From a virus: 22,522 nucleotides of DNA. Location: IMG/VR virus record IMGVR_UViG_3300032105_000098, positions 1-22,522 of that record, one strand, 5' to 3'. Made by a program: the position numbers and the translations under genes. The notes beneath the pieces are model-generated. The model was not told the DNA's origin. It did not search any database and saw only the letters and a list, made by a program, of their open reading frames with translations. Shown one piece after another: positions 6,407 through 13,552 of this stretch. Numbering within the stretch: the stretch's first letter is position 1; each line of letters begins with the position of its first letter.

Positions 6407-7363
6407 CTATTTCGTTTTCACCGTCACGCTGGTCTCGACCCCGGCGATCATCGGTAGGGTCGGCGGGCCGCTGGTTCCGCTGACCGGGTCCAGGTGGACG
6501 TGCGCGTTGAACAGGGTAAGGAAAGCATTGCCCAGTACCAGGGCCTCGGCGGCGGTCAGGCCGAGGTCGATCAAGGCGCTCACGATAGAGGATTTCACCG
6601 CGCTTTGCAGGGTGGCCGAACCGAGAACCGCTTCGATCAGCACGTCCCCCAGGGTAGCCTTGAAAGTGAGGTCCGTCCCGGCGATTCCCTCCCAGGCCCC
6701 CACCACCAGCTCGCTCCGGTCGCCCAACGTCGTGCGCTCCTCGGAGCCCAGGATTGCCGTTCGCGCGTCCCCGGCGATCTTTTGCGCCAGCGCGCCCAGG
6801 ATCGTTTGATCGAGGCTGCCCCCCACGGTCTCGGTGGCGTCCCCCTCCACGTCGCGGGTGAAGCTCCCCAGGGTTTCGGTCAGCTCCTCCGCCCGCACCG
6901 AAAGGATATGCGCGTCCAGGGTCAGCGCGCCGTCCGTTTGCAGGGTGACATTCCCTTTTCCATCGGCTTTCAGGAAAGCCCCGTCCCCCAGGGGCAGCAC
7001 CGTCTCCCCCGGCGCCAGCGCGGGCACCGGCCGCCCCTCTGCGATCGGCCCCATGATATAGGGATGGGCGGGGCTGCCGTAATCGAACCCCACCCGCACC
7101 GCCTGGCCGATTTCAGGAAAGCGCATCACCGGAGAGGCGGGAAGGGGCAGCCCTTCGAGCACGGGCCGGGCCGTGTCCGGCTGCCCCCCGGGGGTGAGGA
7201 GTTGCACGTCAACGGCGTATCTCGGACGGAAACGGTCCGTTCCCTTTTCTTCCGCCGGCGGGTCGGGAATCGCCACCACCACGCCCCGCCGGGAAACATG
7301 GTGCTCGGGAAATCCCGGAAAGGAGCGGCGCACCAGCGTTTCCATGGTTCGCAAAATGCTCAT
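6407..7363 (-). CDS. Baseplate spike protein (P2 gpV / VgrG-like)
   Basis: This 318-aa baseplate central spike sits at the tail tip and punctures the host envelope. The N-terminal third is the OB-fold part, with a VRVGFDYGSPAHPYIMG-like stretch typical of gpV. It is followed by repetitive short strands rich in Thr, Gly, Asp and Leu that would form the triple beta-helix needle. Near the C terminus HVH (288-290) in NAHVHLDP matches the His pair that holds an iron ion at the tip in P2 gpV and Mu gp45. The ATG at 7363 overlaps the TGA of the hub gene (ATGA) and is preferred over 7375. It is longer than P2 gpV (about 210 aa), mainly through a longer needle. Confidence 0.85.
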   Translation of the reverse strand: MSILRTMETLVRRSFPGFPEHHVSRRGVVVAIPDPPAEEKGTDRFRPRYAVDVQLLTPGGQPDTARPVLEGLPLPASPVMRFPEIGQAVRVGFDYGSPAHPYIMGPIAEGRPVPALAPGETVLPLGDGAFLKADGKGNVTLQTDGALTLDAHILSVRAEELTETLGSFTRDVEGDATETVGGSLDQTILGALAQKIAGDARTAILGSEERTTLGDRSELVVGAWEGIAGTDLTFKATLGDVLIEAVLGSATLQSAVKSSIVSALIDLGLTAAEALVLGNAFLTLFNAHVHLDPVSGTSGPPTLPMIAGVETSVTVKTK

Positions 7364-8079
7364 ATTTCGCCCCATTCGATCCGCACGTTTCCCTGCCTGA
7401 ACATGGCCCTGTTTACCATCACCGGGCCGGTGCCGGCGGCGGTGTCCTCTACCAGCACACCGGGCCGGAGTGCCGGAAGGGCCGGCAGCACGAGCGCCCG
7501 TTCTTCGCGGGCCACCACCAGGGCGGAATCAATCTCTATCGGATCACCGGCCCACGGCCCAGAGCCCCAGCGCCCCCAATACACCCGCCCGTCCGGCAGC
7601 CCGCTCCAGACGGCGTCCGGAACCTCCCAGGCCGGCCCCATCGCTTCCAACGCCGCGCGGCAACTCCCGGCGGCGGCGAAGTGGGGCAGCCGCCGAGTGA
7701 GATAGTTGCCCGTGGAAGGCAGCAGGAAGCTCAGCCCGGTCAGCGTTTCTATTTCGGCCAAAACCTCTCGCGGGGTGCAATGGCGGAGCGCGAAAGACGC
7801 CGGCAGTTTCAGCAAGGCGGAAGGTTCCCGCACGGTCAAAGACCACTCGCCCGGGGCGGTCAGCGCGCTTTCCGAAACCCGCCCCACCAGAACCGGCAGC
7901 ACATTGCCTTGTCCGCGCAGCCCGGCAAGATACCGCACCGCAACGGGTCCCGGCGGCCCTTCCAATTCCCGCACCACAAACCGGCCCCGCCCCACGGCGC
8001 CGAGTTCCAGGGTAACCGTCTCGCGGACCAATGTGACCGCCTCGCCGGCCAGCTCCAGCCGTTTCTCGATCGCAAACAC
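7360..8079 (-). CDS. Putative baseplate hub protein (gpD/gp27-like)
   Basis: This 239-aa, beta-strand-rich protein is encoded directly upstream of, and overlapping, the spike gene. In phages the hub that carries the spike is commonly encoded next to it. Short strands with Gly and Val (RGRFVVREL, GQGNVLPVLVGRV, GEWSLTV) and a central TPREVLAEIETLTGLSF segment resemble the start of the second tube-like domain in hub proteins. It is shorter than P2 gpD (about 390 aa). It starts with GTG at 8079 behind GGAGA. It is the first gene of the leftward operon; its upstream region is shared with the rightward antirepressor promoter. The assignment rests mostly on context. Confidence 0.55.
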   Translation of the reverse strand: MFAIEKRLELAGEAVTLVRETVTLELGAVGRGRFVVRELEGPPGPVAVRYLAGLRGQGNVLPVLVGRVSESALTAPGEWSLTVREPSALLKLPASFALRHCTPREVLAEIETLTGLSFLLPSTGNYLTRRLPHFAAAGSCRAALEAMGPAWEVPDAVWSGLPDGRVYWGRWGSGPWAGDPIEIDSALVVAREERALVLPALPALRPGVLVEDTAAGTGPVMVNRAMFRQGNVRIEWGEI

Positions 8080-8104
8080 GGGTTAATTCTCCGCTTCTTT
8101 TTTA

Positions 8105-8134
8105 TTGAAAAAGGTCATTAACACGATTTAAACT
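8105..8134 (+). promoter_or_regulatory. Promoter-like sequence for the antirepressor leader
   Basis: TTGAAA (8105-8110, five of six matches to the sigma-70 -35 box) and TAAACT (8129-8134, four of six to TATAAT) are separated by 18 bp in an AT-rich island. A start near 8141 would place the first RNA stem (8147-8164) at the 5' end of the transcript. The same island lies upstream of the leftward hub gene, so overlapping divergent promoters are possible. Confidence 0.5.
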
Positions 8135-8140
8135 TACCTC

Positions 8141-8334
8141 GTCGCCCCTGGAGGACAGTCCAGGTGCCCGGCTGCCTGGGTGTTACGATCCTGGAAAACG
8201 CCGGGGCGGAAAACTCCGCAGTACGGCGCGCCTTCCGGGTCGGTACGGCCCGGAACGTTTCAGGGATGCTCGCACCGGGTCGTGCCGCGCGAGCGGATGC
8301 TGTTCCATCCGCCCCTGGCGTTCCGGGTTTTTTT
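8141..8334 (+). ncRNA. Structured leader RNA with alternative terminator/antiterminator stems
   Basis: No gene is seen here, but a chain of perfect stems is: CCTGGA/TCCAGG (8147-8152/8159-8164), GCGGA/TCCGC (8206-8210/8215-8219) and TTCCGGG/CCCGGAA (8233-8239/8249-8255). CCCGGAACG (8249-8257) is also perfectly complementary to CGTTCCGGG (8319-8327), which is followed at once by T7 (8328-8334). The second pairing extends through CAGGG/CCCTG (8261-8265/8313-8317) and encloses two hairpins (GCTCGC/GCGAGC 8268-8273/8289-8294; GGATG/CATCC 8295-8299/8306-8310), giving a three-way junction on a terminator stem. The two pairings of 8249-8257 exclude each other, as in an attenuator or riboswitch. A free-standing small RNA ending at 8334 is the alternative. 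I match it to no known RNA family. Confidence 0.6.
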
Positions 8335-8358
8335 CAAAGGCTCGGGCGCCCGGGGTGC

Positions 8359-8379
8359 CCTCCTCTCCCCCAGAGGAGG
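8359..8379 (+). promoter_or_regulatory. Hairpin hiding the antirepressor ribosome binding site
   Basis: CCTCCTCT (8359-8366) pairs over 8 bp with AGAGGAGG (8372-8379) across a C5 loop. The right arm is the Shine-Dalgarno sequence of the gene starting at 8384. In this form translation would be blocked until the stem opens. GGGC (8344-8347) can pair with GCCC (8357-8360), which takes away the outer bases of the left arm, so an alternative fold could expose the site. Confidence 0.65.
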
Positions 8380-8383
8380 CGAC

Positions 8384-8905
8384 ATGTCCGACCAACTTCC
8401 CCTTGACTTGGCCTTCGACTTTGAGGGTCATCCCATTCATCCCTTTTTGCATAACGGCCAGCCCGCCTGGGAGACCGGCGAAGTTGCCGCCGCGCTCGGT
8501 ATGGCCGACGCCGCTAAAGGTGTCCGGGAGTCGCCGATCACCGAAAAGGGGCTGGATTACGACGTTGCTCAGTCGGAAATCCTGCCCTGGAAACGGAAAA
8601 ACCGTCTCCAGGGTCAGTCTCGCGCCGTCACGATCCTCTACGAATCGGGTTTGTATGCTCTCGTGCTTCGCTCCAACAAGCCCGCCGCGATGCGCTTCAC
8701 CCGCTGGGTGGTGCGCGACGTGCTTCCTGAAATACGGGCGACGGGCTCCTTTTCGCTGGCTCGGGTCGGGTTGGATCGGGATAAACTGGAGCCCGGAACC
8801 CTGATAAAACTGCTTGATCAGGAGCGCAAGGGCAGCCGTTACGCCCGCGACATCCTGGATTCGCTGGGGCTGCGGCCGGCGGAAGGGGGCGGAAATGGCG
8901 TCTAA
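8384..8905 (+). CDS. BRO-N domain antirepressor-like protein
   Basis: This 173-aa protein consists mainly of a BRO-N domain: a short beta-rich N terminus (GHPIHPFLHNGQPAWETGEV), AAALGM, then the diagnostic run LYESGLYALVLRSNKPA (85-101) and FTRWVVRDVLPEIRATGSF (105-123). In phages this DNA-binding domain is found in antirepressors that counter the lysogeny repressor. The usual C-terminal ANT or KilA-C domain is replaced here by about 50 residues ending in a helical DRDKLEPGTLIKLLDQER part. The ATG at 8384 has AGAGGAGG before it, buried in a hairpin. The gene runs rightward between two leftward structural operons, so it has its own promoter. It overlaps the next gene by 11 bases. Confidence 0.85.
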   Translation: MSDQLPLDLAFDFEGHPIHPFLHNGQPAWETGEVAAALGMADAAKGVRESPITEKGLDYDVAQSEILPWKRKNRLQGQSRAVTILYESGLYALVLRSNKPAAMRFTRWVVRDVLPEIRATGSFSLARVGLDRDKLEPGTLIKLLDQERKGSRYARDILDSLGLRPAEGGGNGV

Positions 8906-9173
8906 AAATTCCTTCCCGCGGCTGGAAACGGACGGGGTGCCCAGCGAAGGGCTAGGCCCTGTGTACGAAAACCTGGCCTGGGCTGCGTTGGCGGGCAATC
9001 GTCCCACCCGCATGGTGATCGGCCTGTTCCAGATGGCCGTGCTGCGATACGACCTCGCCTTTGAAGAGCACACTCCCTGTCCCAACGTCTCTCTGTCGGT
9101 CAGCGCGGATTCGCGGTACATCACCATGACCATTGACACCACCCATCCTTTCGGCAGCAAAGCCCGGAGTTGA
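8895..9173 (+). CDS. Unknown 92-aa protein coupled to the antirepressor-like gene
   Basis: I do not recognise the family. The ATG at 8895 lies inside the end of the BRO-N gene (11-base overlap, GGAAGGGGG as ribosome binding site), so it is co-translated. The protein is soluble: a polar N terminus, a helical centre (ENLAWAALAGNRPTRMVIGL) and a C-terminal pair of strands (NVSLSVSADSRYITMTIDT). Its only genetic context is the antirepressor-like gene, followed directly by a terminator. That makes it a candidate partner or modulator of the switch, on position only. Confidence 0.6.
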   Translation: MASKNSFPRLETDGVPSEGLGPVYENLAWAALAGNRPTRMVIGLFQMAVLRYDLAFEEHTPCPNVSLSVSADSRYITMTIDTTHPFGSKARS

Positions 9174-9179
9174 CCCATC

Positions 9180-9204
9180 GGGGCCCCGCGAGGGGCCCCC
9201 TTTT
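9180..9204 (+). terminator. Intrinsic terminator after the antirepressor operon
   Basis: GGGGCCCC (9180-9187) pairs with GGGGCCCC (9192-9199) across a GCGA loop and is followed by C and TTTT (9201-9204). It starts 6 bp after the stop of the 92-aa gene and separates the two-gene rightward unit from the convergent leftward operon, which ends at 9225. Confidence 0.8.
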
Positions 9205-9224
9205 CAAACCCGCTCGGGTATTTT

Positions 9225-9827
9225 CTACGGGTCCGGATAAAACCGGCTGGCGAATTTGTCGAACAGGGAAAAGGTCTTGAGAACCCAGCCCTCCGGGGCC
9301 GCGGGCGTCGCCGGCGTGCCGGAGGTGTCCGTTGTTTCCGGCGGAACGCCGGGCGGGGCCACCGCCGCCGGGGCGATCCGCTCGCGCGTGATTTCGGGAA
9401 TGCTCCGTTCTTCGATCAGCGTGAACTTGACGTTCCAGATGCGCTGGGTATCGTCCGGGACTACCTGGAAGAAATCCGCGAAGCGGGCCTGCCTGACCCC
9501 CAGCGCCTCAGCGGTGGGGTCGGTTAGCGCGTACAGTTTCGGCACCCCCGGCGAGCCCACCACCACCCCCAGTACGGCAAACCCGTCCGGGCTCAGCTCG
9601 CCGGCGGCGTCCGTGCGGGCCTGAAACAATTGCCGCAGACGCGCCAGGTCGGCCCCGTCACGGAAGCGCACCTTGCAGGAAACCCCGATAACCCATGCCT
9701 TCCAGCCCTGGTGGCTGGAGCCGGTGCCGGAGGTTTCCCCCGACTGATCCTTCCTGACCAGCTGCCCATTCGCCGTGACGCGGTGGTCATAGCCGGGCAG
9801 CGCCTCGCCGTCCAGATAGATCATCAT
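9225..9827 (-). CDS. Phage baseplate-complex-like protein
   Basis: This 200-aa protein is the last gene of the terminase-portal operon. The N terminus (MMIYLDGEALPGYDHRV), a central VSCKVRFRDGADLARLRQLF, and a strand-rich YALTDPTAEALGVRQARF followed by WNVKFTLIEERSIPE resemble proteins annotated in other prophages as baseplate complex protein, by my recollection. The Pro/Thr-rich segment near 160-180 looks like a linker to a short C-terminal helix (LFDKFASRFYPDP). The start is one of two adjacent ATGs at 9827 and 9824, 6 bp after the portal stop. A role in tail assembly is likely; the exact part is uncertain. Confidence 0.55.
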   Translation of the reverse strand: MMIYLDGEALPGYDHRVTANGQLVRKDQSGETSGTGSSHQGWKAWVIGVSCKVRFRDGADLARLRQLFQARTDAAGELSPDGFAVLGVVVGSPGVPKLYALTDPTAEALGVRQARFADFFQVVPDDTQRIWNVKFTLIEERSIPEITRERIAPAAVAPPGVPPETTDTSGTPATPAAPEGWVLKTFSLFDKFASRFYPDP

Positions 9828-9833
9828 GGCGGA

Positions 9834-10979
9834 TTAATCCCCCTCTGCGGGGCCGGCTTCATCCTCCGGGCCGTCAGGCTCTTCCGGCGCGGCCGGCTCC
9901 TCCTGTTCGTCGGGCAGGAAACTCTTGAAATGGATTTCCGCCGGAAGGAGCGGGTTGAGAAATTCCTCCAGCAACAGTTGGGTCGGCTCCACGAAGCTCA
10001 GGTTGAACAGGCGCAGCTCGTCGTTCAGTTCCCTGCCCCCCTGGGCCCCGCCCTTGGCATCGAGGATGATGGACATGAGGCGGGGCGGTATGCCGTGGGC
10101 GGTGATCACCTGTTCCCGGCTGGATTTCTGGATTTCCGGGTAATCGTCCTTGACGGGGGACTCCTTCGCGACACCCTTCACCTCCAGCTTGGCGTCCGGA
10201 TTCTTCAGCGCCAGGAACAGGGTCTTGAAATTCCCCGGCCCCTTGGTGCCCTTGATTTTTTCCTCGATCTCTTTCACCTGGGTTGATGACAGTCCCTGGA
10301 TGCCGGTCAAAAGAATTGCCAGCCCCGCATGGGCGCCGTTCTCATAGAACTTCCGCTTGAAATCGTTGCTCGCCCAGGCCAGGGCCACCGGCAGCAGGGC
10401 AGCCAGCCAGGCCGGCACGCCGTAGTGGTCGCTGAAAGGCGAATACTCGCGCAGGTGCGCGATCTTGCTCTGCGGAATTTCCCGGAACTCGATCTTGTCT
10501 TTTTCCGGCGGCACCACCTTTTGCACCCAACCGCCGTTTGCCTTTTTCCAAAGGCTGTTGGCCCGCACGTGGTGAAGCCGCACAGTGCGGCCCGGCACAT
10601 TGGTTTCCCGCTCCAGGTAACCGTTCCCGAACAGGAAAAAATCGGCCGCAAAGGCGTTCAGGTCGAAGTCGGAGAGCGTGGCCCGCACCGCGTCGCGCCT
10701 TTCGGTGTCGTACCCGTTGCCGATCGAGGCCAGCCGCTTGAAGGCCAGGCTCCGCGCGTGGTAGGTCCCCATCACCGTGCTCTGCAGCAGCACGCCCAAG
10801 TCCACCGGATACTTGATGACGCGGTGGCCGGCCTGGCTCCACTCGGTGATTTGCAGGTCGTTCAGCGCGCGGTCGAACAGCTCCCCCTGCGCGGATTTTT
10901 CGATCCCCACCTCAAAGACGAGTATTTCTTCGCCCTCAGCCGCTTCCGGGCCCATTTCCACCACTTCAGCATCGCCCAT
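9834..10979 (-). CDS. Phage portal protein (P2 gpQ / PBSX family)
   Basis: This 381-aa portal forms the ring at the capsid vertex through which DNA is packed and leaves. Family features visible are a clip/stem region with SDHYGVPAWLAALLPVALAW, followed by FKRKFYENGAHAGLAILLTG, then HGIPPRLMSI and a conserved GGRELNDELRLFN near the end. The last 25 residues are acidic and Pro-rich. Length is close to P2 gpQ (344 aa). The ATG at 10979 lies 21 bp after the terminase stop, so terminase and portal form a leftward operon, as the P-Q pair does in P2. Confidence 0.93.
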   Translation of the reverse strand: MGDAEVVEMGPEAAEGEEILVFEVGIEKSAQGELFDRALNDLQITEWSQAGHRVIKYPVDLGVLLQSTVMGTYHARSLAFKRLASIGNGYDTERRDAVRATLSDFDLNAFAADFFLFGNGYLERETNVPGRTVRLHHVRANSLWKKANGGWVQKVVPPEKDKIEFREIPQSKIAHLREYSPFSDHYGVPAWLAALLPVALAWASNDFKRKFYENGAHAGLAILLTGIQGLSSTQVKEIEEKIKGTKGPGNFKTLFLALKNPDAKLEVKGVAKESPVKDDYPEIQKSSREQVITAHGIPPRLMSIILDAKGGAQGGRELNDELRLFNLSFVEPTQLLLEEFLNPLLPAEIHFKSFLPDEQEEPAAPEEPDGPEDEAGPAEGD

Positions 10980-11000
10980 TCCGTCTCCGGGAATAGATTT

Positions 11001-12548
11001 CTAAAGGATAATCACGCCGGGGCCTCCCCCGCCCCATTCCGGGTGGCAGGCCAGCGCCAGCGCCCAAAAATCGTCCGCGTGGCCGATCCCTTCCCCGCGC
11101 GCGGCGACATAGCCCACGTCGGTTTCCAGGGCCTTGCGGTGGATCGCCAGGAATGAATCAATCAGCCGCTGGTCAAAGGGGATGCGGAGCCGCCGGGCGC
11201 TCACGATATCCTGCATGTTCAACACCAGTTCGGCCTTCAGGCGGGGCGTGAACCGCGCCAAGGTGGCGGCGGGCATTTCCTCGGCGACCCCCTCCGCAAG
11301 TTGCTCTCCGATGGTGGTCTGGTCGATCGTGAATTCCTCCGGCTGCCATTCCGCGATCAGGTTTTTGACTTTCGTTTCCTGGACTCCCAGCGCCATCCGG
11401 TTCATCAAGTGCCGATGCCGCCAGGTGAAGCGCGATTTGCCATTGACCTGATCCACGGCCAGGAAAATGACCGAGGTATCGTCCCGCTCCCGCGAGATAT
11501 CCAGCCCTCCCCAAATGGTGTCGTTGGGGCGCCTGGCAAAAATCCCGGTTTCCTCCTCATCCTCCAAAACGCAAGCCATGATTTCGTCGAAGGTGAAAAC
11601 CGCCCCCTCATCGTCAAGCGTTTCGCACATATACAGACGGCGGATCGCGCGGGGCGAAAACATCCTTTGAATTTTGCCCAGGTCGATCAGGTCGTTTCCG
11701 CCTTCAACCGCATCAATCACGGTCACCAGGTGGCGGCTCCAGCCGGCGCCGCCTCGTTTCGGGTCCCAAAGCTCTTCAAAGAAATGGGAGTGAACCGAGG
11801 GCGTGCTGGTGATGGTAATCCGGTAATCCTTTTGCGTGGCGATCGCGCCGGCATTCTCGTAGTGCTCTCGCGCCCGTCTGAGCCAGGAGAACTCGTCAAA
11901 ATACACGTCGCCGGACACTCCCTGGGCCGTGGCCTCGTTGGAAGCGAAGAAATTGATCTCCGCCCCGTTGGGCAGTTTGATAACCTCGCTGCCCCGCAAT
12001 TTCAGATCGTAACGGTTGCGGGCGATCTGTTTTATGTAGCGGTTGATTTGCCGGGTTTGCCGGAAGCTGGCGCTGATATAACTCTTGTCCCGCCCCCGGT
12101 TCAGCGCGTCGGTCAGCCCCTCCCAGGCGATCATCAGGGTAAATCCGACCTGGCGGGCCTTCTTGACGATCCGCAAAAGCGACTTGTCCTCCAGAAAGCG
12201 GCGCTGGTAGGCGAACAACCAGGAATCCTTCGGTTGCTCCTTGCTTTTCCGTTCCCGTTCCACCCGCTCGGCCCGGCGGCCGTCCCCCTTCCGCAACTGA
12301 GCCAGGTTGCGCGAATAGCGGTCCAGGTCCCTCCAGTCCTTGTCGCTCTTGTTCGGTTTGTCGGTCAGCGCCGCGATCGCGGCTTCGAGCCGCGCCTCGG
12401 GGGAACTGTTCTTTTTCCAGCCCTGGCGCTCCGCCCAGCGGCGCACAGTGCGCGGATCACGTTTCACGCGGGGTGCAATCTCGGCGGCCGACAGGCCATC
12501 GCTGTAGAGGCGCCGTGCCTCGTTCAATGCGTGCGGATCGGAACTCAT
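11001..12548 (-). CDS. Terminase large subunit (P2 gpP-like)
   Basis: This 515-aa ATPase and nuclease cuts concatemers and pumps DNA into the prohead. Residues 7-45 form a helix-turn-helix (LYSDGLSAAEIAPRVKRDPR) as in gpP. The Walker A-like KKARQVGFT lies at 129-137 and the Walker B VYFDEF at 215-220. The nuclease domain starts at GGLDISRERDD (D350), and a late acidic pair is in HADDFW (492-493). The ATG at 12548 is preferred over the GTG at 12554; no strong Shine-Dalgarno is seen for either. It is divergent from the head gene operon. Confidence 0.94.
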   Translation of the reverse strand: MSSDPHALNEARRLYSDGLSAAEIAPRVKRDPRTVRRWAERQGWKKNSSPEARLEAAIAALTDKPNKSDKDWRDLDRYSRNLAQLRKGDGRRAERVERERKSKEQPKDSWLFAYQRRFLEDKSLLRIVKKARQVGFTLMIAWEGLTDALNRGRDKSYISASFRQTRQINRYIKQIARNRYDLKLRGSEVIKLPNGAEINFFASNEATAQGVSGDVYFDEFSWLRRAREHYENAGAIATQKDYRITITSTPSVHSHFFEELWDPKRGGAGWSRHLVTVIDAVEGGNDLIDLGKIQRMFSPRAIRRLYMCETLDDEGAVFTFDEIMACVLEDEEETGIFARRPNDTIWGGLDISRERDDTSVIFLAVDQVNGKSRFTWRHRHLMNRMALGVQETKVKNLIAEWQPEEFTIDQTTIGEQLAEGVAEEMPAATLARFTPRLKAELVLNMQDIVSARRLRIPFDQRLIDSFLAIHRKALETDVGYVAARGEGIGHADDFWALALACHPEWGGGGPGVIIL

Positions 12549-12579
12549 GAACACAAGTTGTGCCCGATTGCCCCCGGTG

Positions 12580-12602
12580 AAAAGGCCACCGGGCGCCTTT
12601 TT
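12580..12602. terminator. Bidirectional intrinsic terminator between divergent operons
   Basis: AAAAGGC (12580-12586) pairs with GCCTTTT (12595-12601) across CACCGGGC, with an extra T at 12602, so either strand ends in a T tract. CCCGGTG (12573-12579) can alternatively pair with CACCGGG (12587-12593). It sits between the starts of the terminase and protease genes, where neither neighbouring gene ends. It may stop stray antisense transcription or act in an antitermination-controlled leader. Confidence 0.6.
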
Positions 12603-12604
12603 GT

Positions 12605-12634
12605 CCAGGGATCTCCATATCTGGAGTTTCCTGG
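12605..12634. other. Long stem-loop in the head-operon leader
   Basis: CCAGG (12605-12609) pairs with CCTGG (12630-12634), and CTCCA (12613-12617) pairs with TGGAG (12622-12626) across TATC. The bases between are GA opposite TT pairs and one T-T mismatch. It directly follows the terminator above. The remaining DNA up to 12738 shows no convincing promoter boxes. Possible roles are an operator or an mRNA leader structure. Confidence 0.5.
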
Positions 12635-12737
12635 CCCGGAAGTTCTTCCCATCCCTCGCAAGCGGGGATTATCACGGAATAAAAGCAACACGGCGGCGTC
12701 GACCAAGAGCCCCGTTATTGCGACTACGGAGACGGGC

Positions 12738-13511
12738 ATGACCAACCAGCTAACCGACATCAGCGTTTGGGAAATCACCCTCTGCAAGACGGGCAAGAAC
12801 GGTCTCCAGTTCGTCGCCAAGGCTGCGGACGGAGCCCCGCGCTTCGTGGTGCCCATCAGCAAAACCGATCCCGTGAAAAAGATCGTGGTGGGCGTCGTGT
12901 ACGAGCCGGACCAAACCGACACGGACGGCGACATCGCTTCGGCGGAGGAGATCCAAAAGGCGGCGTGGTCGGCAATGAAAAATCATGCCGTGGTCAACAA
13001 AAACGAGCACGGCTCCGAGCCGGTGGGCGCCTTCCTCGCCGAGAGCAGCATCGTCAAAGCCAATGACCCCGACGAATTTCCGGAAGGGGCCTGGGCCGTC
13101 GTAATCAAGGTCGAGGACGACGGGCTTTGGGCCGACATCGAAAAAGGCGACATCACCGCTTTTTCCATGGGCGGGGTCGCGCAGAAAACCCCCACGGGCA
13201 AGGCCGATGCCGAGCCGGCGGAGAAGAGCGTCTATGTGGATGCCAGCGTGTTCGCCACCGGCCTTGCCGACACCCTCAAACTGATTGAGGCCGTCGCCCA
13301 GACCATGGCTGACACGGTGGAAAAACTCACCGCGGCCAAACCGGACGACGCCGAGGCGGATAGCCCCGTGGCGAAAAACGTCGAGGCTATGGAAACGAAG
13401 TTGACCGCCTTGCAGGAGACCATCGGCAAAATTGCCGAGGCCATCACGGACGGCCGAGTGACCAGCCCCGAGCCGGGCAGCGAGACCGGCATTGACCCCG
13501 GCAAGTATTAG
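12738..13511 (+). CDS. XkdF-like prohead serine protease / scaffold
   Basis: This 257-aa protein opens the rightward head operon at the position of P2 gpO. The N-terminal domain (about 50-170) matches the XkdF pattern: GVVYEPDQTDTDGDIASAEE, NEHGSEPVGAFLAESSIV, EGAWAVVIKVEDDGLW and ITAFSMGG. Such proteases process the prohead. The C-terminal part (from about 185) is rich in Ala, Glu and Lys and predicted helical (VEKLTAAK, MTETKL-like heptads), as expected of a scaffold. The start is the ATG at 12738, although the frame stays open far upstream; those upstream codons are antisense to terminase and have no support. In P2 the equivalent protein combines protease and scaffold. Confidence 0.82.
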   Translation: MTNQLTDISVWEITLCKTGKNGLQFVAKAADGAPRFVVPISKTDPVKKIVVGVVYEPDQTDTDGDIASAEEIQKAAWSAMKNHAVVNKNEHGSEPVGAFLAESSIVKANDPDEFPEGAWAVVIKVEDDGLWADIEKGDITAFSMGGVAQKTPTGKADAEPAEKSVYVDASVFATGLADTLKLIEAVAQTMADTVEKLTAAKPDDAEADSPVAKNVEAMETKLTALQETIGKIAEAITDGRVTSPEPGSETGIDPGKY

Positions 13512-13552
13512 CGCGGCCCCGGCCGCCTACCCCTAGAGCCAGGAGCGCGGAG

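Noticed and set aside
6494-7705. Long plus-strand open frame opposite the spike and hub genes
   Set aside because: Its composition is the mirror of the real minus-strand genes, with no recognisable motif and no ribosome binding site.
8141-8334. RNase P RNA or other known large RNA (an AGGACAGTCCAGG stretch recalls the P4 region)
   Set aside because: The conserved ACAGAGA-type region and the closing 3' partner of RNase P are missing, and the stems do not follow its order.
10329-11156. Plus-strand frame across the portal and terminase genes
   Set aside because: It is fully antisense to two strongly supported genes.
11301-12737. A long plus-strand frame continuing upstream of the XkdF-like gene, as if a 736-aa protein
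   Set aside because: It is antisense to the convincing terminase gene, and the homologous part begins at the ATG at 12738.
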